Below are positions 33,221-41,234 of a stretch of 64,000 bases of DNA, one piece after another; position 1 is the first letter of the stretch, and every line of letters begins with the position of its first letter. Below the pieces are notes generated by a model. It worked only from the letters and a program-made list of their open reading frames with translations, did not search any database and had not been told where the DNA came from. The position numbers were made by a program, and so were the translations under genes. The stretch comes from Aestuariimicrobium soli (GTDB taxonomy: Bacteria; Actinomycetota; Actinomycetes; Propionibacteriales; Propionibacteriaceae): positions 62,001-126,000 of the forward strand of contig NZ_JBPJSQ010000003.1 in the NCBI RefSeq assembly GCF_051192575.1, read 5' to 3'.

Positions 33221-35186
33221 ACCCGCCCAGCAGCAGCCCGAACCCAGCCAGACCACCGATCAGCGGCCAGTTCTTGCCACCGCCGGACGAGCTGTCGTCC
33301 GGGGTGGTGGACGAGCCGCTCGTCGGCGTGGCGGCCGGGGTCGAGGCCTGGCCCGAGGGGGCGCCGGTCTCGTCCGTGGCCTCGGCGGACGGGGTGGGGG
33401 AGGCGCTGCCCTCGGGCGAGCTGGGCTCCTCGTAGGTGGGGGCGCCGGTGGCGGCCTTGCCGATCGCCGACAGCGTCAGCGTGATCGGGATGGCGTTGGC
33501 GGGTGAGCCCGGCTCCTTCGAGAGGGTCACGACCACGTAGTAGTCGCCGGCCAGCCCCGCGGCCACCGAGCTCTCGTCGACCGCGTGCCGGTTGTTGTAG
33601 CGCACCTCGCGGGTGCCGGCGCCGAGCTGGGTGCCCTTGTACCAGAGCAGGTCGGAGTCGCCGTACGGTGCCTTGTCGAAGCGGGCATTGGCCTCGCCGC
33701 CCAGCGGTGCGAGCAGCATCAGCTCCATCTTGTCGGCCGCCCCGGAGCGCCGGTACTGGGGCAGCTCGCCGGTGGTCAGCATCGCCTGCAGCCGCTGACC
33801 CCAGCCCACCGGCACCTTCATCACCCGGAACTCACCGGGCACGATGTCGAAGGTCACGGTGCCGGGCTGCACGGTCGGAGCCTTGGTGAGGCTGGTCGAG
33901 GTGGCCACCTTGGTCGCCTTGCCGTGCTTGACCGCCGTCCAGGCCAGCTTCTGGTCATCGGGAACGGCCTCGGGCAGCGCGTCGGCGTTGGCGGCTGGCG
34001 GCTCCTCGAAGACGTTCAGCTGGAACTTCTGCTTCGACAGGTCGGGTGCGTCGTCGGCGTCGTCGGCCTCGATCGACAGCACCAGCTGCTTGGTCTGGCA
34101 GTCGGCGACGGCGTCGGCCCGGCGGCCCGCCGAGGTGGTGCGGCCGGTCATCATGCCGGCGGTTCGTCCGCGGGAGGTCCAGGCGTAGGGGTAGCTCGAG
34201 CCGCAGGTGGGGTACTCCTCGTCCTGCGGCACGATCTTCATCACGGTGAACGCGAAGTTCTTGTCGGCCGACAGGGTGGGGGTCATCGTCAGCCCGGCCC
34301 AGAACGTCGAGCGGGTCATCGTGCGCTCGAGCCGGTAGTACTTCTTCTGGCCCGGAGCGGGCATGGTGTCAGACCAGGTGGCGGCCGTGATCGCGGGGGC
34401 CTTCGCCGGGTCGGCGGAGCCGGTCACCGGGGTGCCCGAGACCTCGAACGGTTCCGAGGCGCGCTTCTTGGCCTGGTTGAGCTGGTCGGTGAGTTCCTTG
34501 GTGTCCTTGACGTCGGTGTACTGCCCGCGGCCGACCTTGGCGACACACTGCAACTGCTGCTTGGCCTTGCCGGCCACGTCGAAGCCGACCACGTCGATGC
34601 GCACGTCGATGCCCTGGTTGGCGAGCTTCTGGGCGGCCACGCACGGGTCGGTGGTGCACGTCTCCTCACCGTCGGAGATGAGGACGATCGACCGCTGACC
34701 GCTGGCGCCCACGTCCTTGCCCGCCTGCTCGAGCGCGTAGCTGATCGGGGTCTCGCCGTAGGGCTTGAAGCCGCCGATGGCCTTCTTGAGGGCGGCCTTG
34801 TTGTTCGTGCCGATCGGCACCACCAGCTGCGAGTCGGCGCAGGCATTGCCCGACTTCTTGTCGAAGACCTTCGCGCCGTAGACCCGCAGCCCCACGTTGG
34901 CGTCGGCCGCGAGGGTGTCGACCACGGTGGTCATGGCGGTCTTCGCGGCCTCCATGCGGGTCTTGCCGTCGCCGGCCTTCTCGGCCATCGAACCGGAAGA
35001 GTCCAGCACCAGCAGCAGCTTGCCGGGGGTCTCGGCGCGGGCTGGGCCGGCGCCCAGCACGGTGGTGCCGATCACGACGAGCATCGACAGCAGCACCGTC
35101 ACCGACGCGCGCACCAACGTGCCGGGTCGGGCAACTGTTTGTGGTTGTGCAGGGGTGCGGGGTCGGGCAGGGGTGAGCAACGACAT
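33180..35186 (-). CDS. Secreted VWA-domain protein with C-terminal membrane anchor
   Basis: A 668-residue cell-surface protein. Signal peptide about residues 1-51 (ending GAGPARAE), a von Willebrand A domain at 55-240 with an intact MIDAS (LLVLDSSGSM, then GETPIS and ISDGEETC), a long beta-rich region, then a Ser/Thr/Pro/Glu linker (about 600-640) and a terminal helix WPLIGGLAGFGLLLGGFSVWF with an RTRRRP tail. It binds a metal ion and probably a protein ligand. It converges on the MMPL transporter with a 41-bp overlap, so their mRNAs are complementary at the 3' ends. Confidence 0.87.
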   Translation of the reverse strand: MSLLTPARPRTPAQPQTVARPGTLVRASVTVLLSMLVVIGTTVLGAGPARAETPGKLLLVLDSSGSMAEKAGDGKTRMEAAKTAMTTVVDTLAADANVGLRVYGAKVFDKKSGNACADSQLVVPIGTNNKAALKKAIGGFKPYGETPISYALEQAGKDVGASGQRSIVLISDGEETCTTDPCVAAQKLANQGIDVRIDVVGFDVAGKAKQQLQCVAKVGRGQYTDVKDTKELTDQLNQAKKRASEPFEVSGTPVTGSADPAKAPAITAATWSDTMPAPGQKKYYRLERTMTRSTFWAGLTMTPTLSADKNFAFTVMKIVPQDEEYPTCGSSYPYAWTSRGRTAGMMTGRTTSAGRRADAVADCQTKQLVLSIEADDADDAPDLSKQKFQLNVFEEPPAANADALPEAVPDDQKLAWTAVKHGKATKVATSTSLTKAPTVQPGTVTFDIVPGEFRVMKVPVGWGQRLQAMLTTGELPQYRRSGAADKMELMLLAPLGGEANARFDKAPYGDSDLLWYKGTQLGAGTREVRYNNRHAVDESSVAAGLAGDYYVVVTLSKEPGSPANAIPITLTLSAIGKAATGAPTYEEPSSPEGSASPTPSAEATDETGAPSGQASTPAATPTSGSSTTPDDSSSGGGKNWPLIGGLAGFGLLLGGFSVWFANRTRRRP

Positions 35187-35280
35187 GAGCGAGCCTTCCG
35201 CGTCTCGAAACGCTCCGAGGCTACTCGTGGCGAGGGTCGGGTGCGGGGGTCGGGGGCGGGGGTCGGCCTAGAGTGGGCGC

Positions 35281-35910
35281 GTGACCCCGACCGCTCCCGT
35301 TCGCGTGCTGCTTGTCGATGACCACCCGGTGGTGCGCCAGGGCCTGACCGCCCTGCTCGAGGGCGAGCCCGACCTCACCGTGGTCAGCCAGGCGGCCACG
35401 CTCGACGAGGCCGTCGCCGCCCTCGAGCAGACCGAGCCCGACGTGGTGGTGACCGACCTGCGGTTGGGTGAGTCCTCCGGCGACGGGGTCGATCTGGCCG
35501 CCAGAATTGCCGGACGAGTGCCGGTGCTCGTGTTGACCACCTATGACCATGACCGCGACATCGTGCGCGCCGTCGAGGCCGGGGCCGCGGGCTATCTGCT
35601 CAAGGACGCCCTGCCCGACGAGATCATCGCGGCGGTGCGGGCGGCCGCCGCCGGGGCCGACGTGTTCTCCGACGACCAGACCCGCCGGGTCACCGCCAGC
35701 ATGTTGGTGCCGCGACCCGAGTTGTCCGACCGCGAGCAGGCGGTGCTGCGGCTGGTGGCCGCAGGCTCGTCCAATCGTCAGATCGCCAAGCAGCTGTTCG
35801 TCACCGAGGCCACCGTGAAGACCCACCTCGTGCGGGCGTTCGCCAAGCTCGGGGCCGACTCGCGCACCGGCGCCGTCGCCCGGGCCCGCAAGCTGGGGCT
35901 GCTCGACTGA
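35281..35910 (+). CDS. LuxR/NarL-family response regulator
   Basis: A 209-residue two-domain regulator. The receiver has acidic residues D13 and D14, phosphoacceptor D59 in VVTDLRLG, and Lys in YLLKDALPDE; the C-terminus has the LuxR helix-turn-helix LSDREQAVLRLVAAGSSNRQIAKQLFVTEATVKTHLVRAFAKLG. Its likely partner is the HisKA_3 kinase at 29039, 5.1 kb away and separated by three genes. GTG 35281 lies 6 nt after TAGAGT, so it is probably leaderless. A CTGAGG/CTCAG hairpin at 35907-35929 follows. Confidence 0.9.
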   Translation: MTPTAPVRVLLVDDHPVVRQGLTALLEGEPDLTVVSQAATLDEAVAALEQTEPDVVVTDLRLGESSGDGVDLAARIAGRVPVLVLTTYDHDRDIVRAVEAGAAGYLLKDALPDEIIAAVRAAAAGADVFSDDQTRRVTASMLVPRPELSDREQAVLRLVAAGSSNRQIAKQLFVTEATVKTHLVRAFAKLGADSRTGAVARARKLGLLD

Positions 35911-35950
35911 GGCGCAGCCGTGCGCTCAGGTTGGGCATCACCCCTAGTCA

Positions 35951-35962
35951 GAAAGCGCTTTC
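35951..35962. promoter_or_regulatory. LacI-type operator GAAAGCGCTTTC, orphan
   Basis: A perfect 12-bp palindrome, identical to the one at 54923, but located between the convergent stops of the response regulator (35910) and sugE (36037), where no gene starts. It could be a leftover of a deleted gene or act at a distance. Confidence 0.5.
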
Positions 35963-36036
35963 GTGAGTGGTCGTGCTGCACCTCGGCTTCCAGCGGTTCC
36001 TGGTGACGGGGCTGACCTCGGGGTCGGTCAAGTAGC

Positions 36037-36351
36037 TCAGTGGGTGAGCTTGAGGCCCACGATGCAGCCCACCAGGCCGATCAGCAGCAGCAGGCGCACC
36101 ACACTGACCGGTTCGGCGCCGGTCGCCATCGCCCATCCGACGGTGGTGGCCGCGCCGATGCCGACCCAGATCGCGTAGGCGGTGCCGGTGGGCAGGCTGC
36201 GCATGGCCCAACCGAGGCCGAGCATGCTCGCGACCACGGCGACGCCGAAGACGATCGACGGGGTGAGTTTTGACAGTCCTTCGGACTTGCCGAGGGCGGT
36301 GGCCCACACGGCCTCCAGCAGTCCGGACAGGACGAGAACGATCCATGCCAT
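36037..36351 (-). CDS. sugE: SMR-family guanidinium exporter (Gdx/SugE)
   Basis: A 104-residue four-helix membrane protein of the small multidrug resistance family, SugE/Gdx branch: MAWIVLVLSGLLEAVWATALGKSEG has the coupling residue E13, and AYAIWVGIGAATTVGWAMA is typical. It exports guanidinium by proton exchange in characterised Gdx proteins. The presence of a guanidine-III riboswitch ahead of it makes this assignment much stronger than the older multidrug label. AAGGAGA lies 7-8 nt before ATG 36351. Confidence 0.93.
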   Translation of the reverse strand: MAWIVLVLSGLLEAVWATALGKSEGLSKLTPSIVFGVAVVASMLGLGWAMRSLPTGTAYAIWVGIGAATTVGWAMATGAEPVSVVRLLLLIGLVGCIVGLKLTH

Positions 36352-36380
36352 CAGGCACTCTCCTTGAAGTTGAGTCGTGA

Positions 36381-36420
36381 TGGCCGTCTTGTCGTCACCG
36401 GGTACGGCTCCCTCGTCCGG
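36381..36420 (-). ncRNA. Guanidine-III riboswitch
   Basis: Reading the minus strand from 36420, the leader starts CCGGACGAGG, continues AGCCGTACCCGGT and then GACAAGACGGC. These are the conserved blocks of the guanidine-III (ykkC-III) pseudoknot: CCGG pairs with CCGG, GCCGT with ACGGC, and GGACGAG/ACAAGACG form the ligand core. It ends about 30 nt before the sugE start, so it probably unmasks the ribosome site when guanidinium binds. Confidence 0.9.
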
Positions 36421-36492
36421 AGGCTCCACGATCTCACACCGGGGGGCGGGTGGCATCTCGGGGCAACGGCGCAGCTCTCAGCGGCCCAACTA

Positions 36493-37329
36493 TCAGCGAC
36501 GCAGCTCCAGGGTGCAGCACTTCACGGAACCGCCGCCCTTGAGCAGCTCGGGCAGGTCGACGCCGATCACCGTGTGACCCTGGGCCTCGAGCGCGGCCGT
36601 GAACTGCGGCGCGCGGTCGGTGAGGACGATGTGGCTGCCGTCGCCGAACGAGTTGAGGCCGAGCACTCCGGCCTCGTCGGCGCCGACCTCGAGGGCATCG
36701 GGGTAGCGGCGGCGGATCTCGTCGCGGCTGGCCTCGTCGAAGGCCTCGGGCAGGTAGGCCACGGAGTTCGCCACCACCGACATGGCGGTGTCGAGGTGGT
36801 AGTAGCGGGGGTCGACCAGGCGCAGGCTGACCACCTCGCGGTCGAAGATGGCGCGCAGTTCGTCGTGCGAGCGGGGGTCGGTGCGGAATCCGTGGCCGGC
36901 GAGGATCACGTCGCCGACGATCAGGAAGTCACCCTCGCCCTCGTTGGTGCGCCGGGGAGTGCGGCAGTCGAACCCGAGGTCGGCCAGGCGGCGCAGATAG
37001 GCCGGGCCCTCCGGCTGGCGCTGCGGGTGGGTGAACGAGGCGCCGTAGGCGATGCCGTCGAGCGTGAACGCACCGTTGGCCGCGTAGACCATGTCGGGCA
37101 GCCCGGGGATCGGGTCGATGAACGTCACCTCGAAACCGAGGCCGCGATAGGCCTCGACCAGGCGGGTCCACTCGGCCACGGCCGCGGTCGACGAGGCCCC
37201 CTTCGAGGGGTCCATCCACGGGTTGATGGCGTAGCTCACCTCGAAGTGTCGGGGCTCGCACATCAGCACGGAGGTGGGGCGCGGGGGCACGGCCCGAGTG
37301 GCGGAGGAGGCCACGGCAGAAGTCGTCAT
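36493..37329 (-). CDS. Dimethylarginine dimethylaminohydrolase (DDAH)-like protein
   Basis: A 278-residue guanidino-modifying hydrolase: VLMCEPRHFEVSYAINPWMDP, VYAANGAF, RTNEGEGDFLIVGD and YYHLDTAMSV (H178) are family blocks, with the catalytic Cys 271 in GGGSVKCCTLELRR. DDAH and its relatives convert methylarginine to citrulline and methylamines, or deiminate ornithine-like substrates. ATG 37329 is preferred over the in-frame ATG at 37362. It lies upstream of sugE on the same strand with a 141-bp gap; the shared guanidino chemistry is suggestive. Confidence 0.85.
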   Translation of the reverse strand: MTTSAVASSATRAVPPRPTSVLMCEPRHFEVSYAINPWMDPSKGASSTAAVAEWTRLVEAYRGLGFEVTFIDPIPGLPDMVYAANGAFTLDGIAYGASFTHPQRQPEGPAYLRRLADLGFDCRTPRRTNEGEGDFLIVGDVILAGHGFRTDPRSHDELRAIFDREVVSLRLVDPRYYHLDTAMSVVANSVAYLPEAFDEASRDEIRRRYPDALEVGADEAGVLGLNSFGDGSHIVLTDRAPQFTAALEAQGHTVIGVDLPELLKGGGSVKCCTLELRR

Positions 37330-37453
37330 GGGGCCGAGTCTGGCACGAATGTTGGCGGCCATCCAGAGTCAATGCCTAAGAATATTTCGTGAACAGTGCT
37401 GTCTGGTGGAACATCTGGCGCCGACGGCGCTGGTCGGCGCAGATCGGCGGCGG

Positions 37454-38137
37454 TCAGCCCTCCCGGCGACGGACCATCTCGGTGATCCAGATCGGCGCGT
37501 AGGGCGAGGTGCAGTTCGGCGGCGTGGGGTAGTCCTTCAGCACCCCGAGCGCGGTACCGATGGCCAGGGCCCGCTCCCGATGCTCGGGGTGGTGAATGCC
37601 GATCTCGGCCAGGGTCTGGTTCATGGCCCACTGCAGCCGCTCGGGGGCGGCCACCATCTCGGCCTCGATCTGGTCGAGCAGGCCCACCAGATCGAGGGCC
37701 TCGCGGGACGCGTCGGCACCGGCAGATCCACGGACGATGCGCTCGCTGGTCAGAGCCCAGCCGGCCGAGGCGACCGCCGCGTCGGGGTCGTCGAACCACC
37801 GCTGACGCAGTTGCTCGGCGTGCGGCCCCTTCTTGACCACGTAGTTCACCAGCCAGTCCTGCACCTTGGGGGTGCGCGCCTCGCGGAGCATGCCGTCGAG
37901 TTCGTCGGCGGTGTACAACCGCGGACGACAGATCAGCAGGGCCAGCAGGCGGGCATTGCTCGACCCCGTCGCCCACAGCTCGCGGGTCAGGTCGGGCTGC
38001 ACCTTCACGCGCTTGGCGATCGTCCGCAGGTCACCGAGCTTCACGGTGTGGTCATCGCCGTGGGCGGCATTGACCGCGGCGGTGCGCTCGTCGGCGAGGG
38101 CGTCGAGTTCGGCGAGCAGGGCGGCGGCGTTCTCCAT
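37454..38137 (-). CDS. DNA alkylation repair protein (AlkD-like)
   Basis: A 227-residue all-helical HEAT-like repeat protein of the AlkC/AlkD glycosylase family. Blocks KLGDLRTIAKRVKVQPDLTRELWATGSSNARLLALLI and VQDWLVNYVVKKGPHAEQLRQRW match. AlkD removes positively charged alkylated bases such as N7-alkylguanine. ATG 38137 lies 6 nt after TACTCT, so it is probably leaderless. The 16-bp block around that -10 box is duplicated in tandem. Confidence 0.85.
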   Translation of the reverse strand: MENAAALLAELDALADERTAAVNAAHGDDHTVKLGDLRTIAKRVKVQPDLTRELWATGSSNARLLALLICRPRLYTADELDGMLREARTPKVQDWLVNYVVKKGPHAEQLRQRWFDDPDAAVASAGWALTSERIVRGSAGADASREALDLVGLLDQIEAEMVAAPERLQWAMNQTLAEIGIHHPEHRERALAIGTALGVLKDYPTPPNCTSPYAPIWITEMVRRREG

Positions 38138-38140
38138 GGA

Positions 38141-38172
38141 ACGAGAGTAGGGGGAGACGAGAGTAGGGGGAG
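38141..38172. repeat. 16-bp tandem duplication at the AlkD-like gene promoter
   Basis: ACGAGAGTAGGGGGAG occurs at 38141-38156 and again at 38157-38172. On the minus strand each copy carries TACTCT, so the -10 box is present twice, 16 bp apart; the proximal one is 6 nt from the start codon. Confidence 0.9.
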
Positions 38173-38302
38173 AGGGGGTTCTCACCCCTGAGGCTGGGGC
38201 GGACCGACGAGGCGCGCGCTACGGTGGAGGCACAACGCAGTCGCGGCGTCGTCCCCCGACCAACGGACCGAGGGCGGCACCGCACGATCCAGGAGGTAGC
38301 CG

Positions 38303-38476
38303 ATGGGTGTCGAAGACAAGCTGGAGAACGCGAAGGACCAGGCGGTCGGCCAGGGCAAGGAAGCCATGGGCAAGATCACCGATGACGAGTCGCTCGAAGC
38401 CGAGGGAAAAGTCGACCAGAGCAAGGCCGATCTCAAGCAGGCGGGCGAGAAGGTGAAGGACGCCTTCAACCGCTGA
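38303..38476 (+). CDS. CsbD-family stress protein
   Basis: A 57-residue, highly charged protein (MGVEDKLENAKDQAVGQGKE, later EAEGKVDQSKADLKQAGEKVKDAFNR), which is the CsbD pattern. CsbD-like proteins are general-stress proteins of unknown biochemical role; their expression depends on alternative sigma factors in Bacillus. AGGAGG lies 6 nt before ATG 38303. The gene is followed by a strong hairpin terminator. Confidence 0.9.
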   Translation: MGVEDKLENAKDQAVGQGKEAMGKITDDESLEAEGKVDQSKADLKQAGEKVKDAFNR

Positions 38477-38490
38477 TCACCCTCAGCACG

Positions 38491-38536
38491 AACGAAACGG
38501 CGGGTCGCCCCAGATGGGGGCGGCCCGCCGTTCGTT
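38491..38536 (+). terminator. Terminator after csbD-like gene
   Basis: A long hairpin with arms AACG..CGGCGGGTCGCCCC and GGGGCGGCCCGCCG..CGTT around AGAT. No T-tract follows; it is strong enough to serve the csbD-like gene and the convergent MarR gene. Confidence 0.75.
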
Positions 38537-38561
38537 GGTCCACTGGTGGGTCGTCGTGGGT

Positions 38562-39086
38562 TCAGGCGTCGGGGTGCTCGTGGTCGTGGTCGCGACCGGG
38601 GAACCAACCGTCGTTACCCTCGGCGGTGGCCATCACCGTCTCGCAGATCGCGCGCAGCTGGGCAAGTTGCTCGCGGTTGAGCGGATCGATCACGAGCGCG
38701 CGCACCGCCTCCACATGCCCCGGGGCGGCCGAGACGAGCGCGGCCATGCCGGCGTCGGTCAGGGTCGCGTGGATCGCGCGCCGATCCTCGCGGCTGCGAC
38801 GCCGCGACACCCAACCCCGGTTCTCGAGCTTGCCGACGACCTGCGACAGGCGTGACAAGGAGCCGTCCGAGAGCTGCGCCAGATCGCTCATGCGCAGCGT
38901 CTGCTCGTCGGCCTCGCTCAGGCACGAGAGCACCGTGTACTCGAAGTGGGTCATGCCCGAGTCGCGCTGCAGTTGGGCACTCAACAGGGCAGGCAGGCGC
39001 ACCAGCATCCGCGCCAGCGGCAGCCAGGCGTGTTGCTCGTTCTCGTCGAGCCATCGGGGCTCGGGAGTGGGTTCGTCCGCGTCCAT
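38562..39086 (-). CDS. MarR-family transcriptional regulator
   Basis: A 174-residue winged-helix regulator: YTVLSCLSEADEQTLRMSDLAQLSDGSLSRLSQVVGKLENRGWVSRRRSREDRRAIHATLTDAG is the complete MarR core. The acidic C-terminus ends DHDHEHPDA, a possible metal-binding tail. ATG 39086 lies 9 nt after a TAGAGT box, consistent with a short or absent leader. It could be the binder of the TTGA-N4-TCAA sites at 28963 and 30187, but no direct evidence connects them. Confidence 0.87.
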   Translation of the reverse strand: MDADEPTPEPRWLDENEQHAWLPLARMLVRLPALLSAQLQRDSGMTHFEYTVLSCLSEADEQTLRMSDLAQLSDGSLSRLSQVVGKLENRGWVSRRRSREDRRAIHATLTDAGMAALVSAAPGHVEAVRALVIDPLNREQLAQLRAICETVMATAEGNDGWFPGRDHDHEHPDA

Positions 39087-39148
39087 GATGCGCTCACTCT
39101 AGGTGCTGACGGCTCAGCTCCGGGCCATGGTCGGGAATGGCTGGACGA

Positions 39149-39865
39149 TCAGCAGCCGTCGGGGCCGCAGGCCTCGGCATTCTCCGAGCCTGCCAGGGTG
39201 ATCGGGCGCAGTCCCGAGGCCGGATGCGCCTCGTCCCACACCTGCCGCAGGGCCTGCTCGAACACCTCGGCGGGCTGAGCTCCCGAGACGCCGTACCTGT
39301 CGTGCAGCACGAAGAACGGCACCCCGTTGACACCGAGCTGGGCGGCCGTGTCGATGTCGGCCTGCACCTGGGCGTCGCGTTCGTCCGACTCGATGGCGGT
39401 GCGGGTGGAGTGCTCATCGAGCCCTGCCTCACGGGCCAGGCGGACGAGCACCTCGGCCTCGCTGATCGACTCGCCGTCGACGAAGTGGGCCTGCAACAGG
39501 GCGCGCTCGAGCGCGTGGTCGTCGACGCCGGCGGTGTCGCGGGCGGCGTGCAGCACGCGGTGCGCCCGGCGGGAGTTGGCCACCTTCACGGTGTCGAAGT
39601 TCAGGTGCAGGCCCTCGGTCGCGGCGGCCTGGTTGACGTGGCCGAACATCTGCTCGACCTGAGCGGCGGGCAAGCCCTTGCGCTGGGCCAGGTACTCGAT
39701 CTCGGTGCCGTCGAACGACTCGGGCAGCGTGGGATCGAGCTGGAACGAATGCACCGTCACCTCGACCCCGTCGGCGTGCTCGAAGTTGGCCAGCACGCGC
39801 TCGAAGCGGGTGAGCCCGATGTAGCACCAGGGGCAGGCAATGTCAGACCAGATGTCAACCTTCAC
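39149..39865 (-). CDS. DsbA-family oxidoreductase (FrnE type)
   Basis: A 238-residue cytoplasmic thioredoxin-fold protein with CPWC at residues 11-14 (SDIACPWCYIGLTRFE) and the cis-Pro block GVNGVPFFVLHDRYGVSGAQP. FrnE-type proteins lack a signal peptide and contribute to oxidative-stress tolerance in Deinococcus and related bacteria. GTG 39865 is the family-consistent start. It ends with ACGPDGC, another cysteine pair. A 77-bp element lies 55 bp upstream. Confidence 0.87.
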   Translation of the reverse strand: MKVDIWSDIACPWCYIGLTRFERVLANFEHADGVEVTVHSFQLDPTLPESFDGTEIEYLAQRKGLPAAQVEQMFGHVNQAAATEGLHLNFDTVKVANSRRAHRVLHAARDTAGVDDHALERALLQAHFVDGESISEAEVLVRLAREAGLDEHSTRTAIESDERDAQVQADIDTAAQLGVNGVPFFVLHDRYGVSGAQPAEVFEQALRQVWDEAHPASGLRPITLAGSENAEACGPDGC

Positions 39866-39919
39866 ACCGGGGCAACCCCGCGAGCGGGTGGTTCATTCCC
39901 AACCACTGTCGGCAGCCAC

Positions 39920-39996
39920 GGTCCAAAAATGGTCGCCGGATGACTCCGCTGCCCGGTTTTCGTGTCCGGAGCCACTTCCGCGTCCATTTTTGGACA
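39920..39996. repeat. 77-bp inverted-repeat element, copy 5
   Basis: Begins GGTCCAAAAATGG and ends GTCCATTTTTGGACA, between the divergent DsbA-like and VOC genes. Closely related to copy 4 in the core. Confidence 0.9.
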
Positions 39997-40030
39997 CGCC
40001 ATCGGGGTGAGGTGGTCGTAGGGTCGGGGT

Positions 40031-40441
40031 ATGAGTGAGACCAAGCAGCCCGACCCGACCCTCTACGTGCTCTTCCCGGGCATCGCCCGCGAGGCCATGG
40101 AGTTCTACCACGGGCTGTTCGGCGGTGACCTCGTGCTCTACACCTACGCGGAGTTCTCCCGCACCGACGGCCCCGGCGATGCCATCGCCCACGGGCTGCT
40201 GTCGGGTCCGGTCACCCTGTTCGGGTCGGACGCCGGCGCCGACGAGGACGCGTTCGCCATGACCGGCGGCATGCTGGCCCTGCTGGGGTCGTCCGATCCC
40301 GCGACGCTGCACCGCTGGTTCGACGCGTTGGCGGACGGGGGTCGGGTGCTCGACCCGCTGGCGAAGAAGCCCTGGGGTGCCAGTGACGGGCAGGTGGTCG
40401 ACCGCTACGGGCTGCGCTGGCTGATCGGTTACGAGGACTGA
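40031..40441 (+). CDS. VOC-family (PhnB-like) protein
   Basis: A 136-residue VOC protein of the PhnB/YjdN type: YVLFPGIAREAMEFYHGLFGGDLVLYTYAEF, then HGLLSGPVTLFGSDA and the end WGASDGQVVDRYGLRWLIGYED. The enzymatic activity of this subfamily is unknown. ATG 40031 lies 6 nt after TAGGGT, so its mRNA is probably leaderless. A 77-bp element lies upstream, starting 34 bp before the start codon. Confidence 0.85.
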   Translation: MSETKQPDPTLYVLFPGIAREAMEFYHGLFGGDLVLYTYAEFSRTDGPGDAIAHGLLSGPVTLFGSDAGADEDAFAMTGGMLALLGSSDPATLHRWFDALADGGRVLDPLAKKPWGASDGQVVDRYGLRWLIGYED

Positions 40442-40445
40442 TCGG

Positions 40446-41162
40446 TCACAGGGACGGAGCAGGTCCCGGGCCGTCGGCCAGCAGCACCTCGGCCGCGGCC
40501 AGGGCGTGCGTGGTCATGGAGTCGACCAGCGGCACGGAGGCGTCGTCGTCCCCCAGCAGCAACATGATCTCGGTGCAGGCGAGCACGATCGCCTGCGCGC
40601 CTCGGGCGACCAGCTCGTCGACCGCGCTGCGGTAGTACGCCCGCGATTCCTCCCGGACGATGCCCCGGGTGAGTTCGTCGAAGATGATCCGATCGATCTC
40701 GGCGTGGCGGCTCGGGTCGGGGCTGACGGTGGCGACGCCGTGGCGGGCCAGGCGTTCGGGGTAGAAGGTCTCGGCCATCACCCAGCGGGTGCCGAGCAGG
40801 CCGACGGTCTGGAGTCCCTCGCGGGCGGCGCGAGCGCCGACGGCGTCGCCGATGTGCAGCAGGCTCGCGTCGGTGGCGGCCTCGACGGCGGGCGCCACCT
40901 TGTGCATCAGGTTGGTGGCGATCATCACCACGTCGGCACCGGCCCGCTCGAGGCGCCGGGCCGAGTCGGCGAGGTGGCGGCCGGCGCCCTCCCAGTCCTC
41001 GGCCAGCTGCAGGTCACGGACGGTCTGGAAGTCGAGCGAGTCGATCAGCACCGGAGCGCTGTGGTGGCCGCCCAGGCGCCTTGCCACGGTCTCGTTGATG
41101 ACGCGGTAGTACTCGATGGTGGAATGCCAGCTCATGCCGCCGATCAGGCCCAGGGTTGTCAT
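40446..41162 (-). CDS. Aspartate/glutamate racemase-family protein
   Basis: A 238-residue protein of the Asp/Glu racemase superfamily: LGLIGGMSWHSTIEYYRVINE, MIATNLMHKVAP (first catalytic position, Thr in place of the usual Cys) and IVLACTEIMLLL with the second Cys. The absence of the first Cys matches the RacX/YgeA-type proteins and amino-acid racemases of broad specificity. ATG 41162 is preferred over GTG 41171. Confidence 0.85.
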   Translation of the reverse strand: MTTLGLIGGMSWHSTIEYYRVINETVARRLGGHHSAPVLIDSLDFQTVRDLQLAEDWEGAGRHLADSARRLERAGADVVMIATNLMHKVAPAVEAATDASLLHIGDAVGARAAREGLQTVGLLGTRWVMAETFYPERLARHGVATVSPDPSRHAEIDRIIFDELTRGIVREESRAYYRSAVDELVARGAQAIVLACTEIMLLLGDDDASVPLVDSMTTHALAAAEVLLADGPGPAPSL

Positions 41163-41234
41163 GACCACCACTGTGGCCGCTCGGGTGCGGCCGCGGTAGC
41201 CGGGTGATGGTTGGCGCAGCCATAAGCTCAGCTT

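Noticed and set aside
36037..36351. Annotating sugE as a quaternary-ammonium resistance pump
   Set aside because: The guanidine-III riboswitch directly upstream and the SugE/Gdx sequence type indicate guanidinium export.
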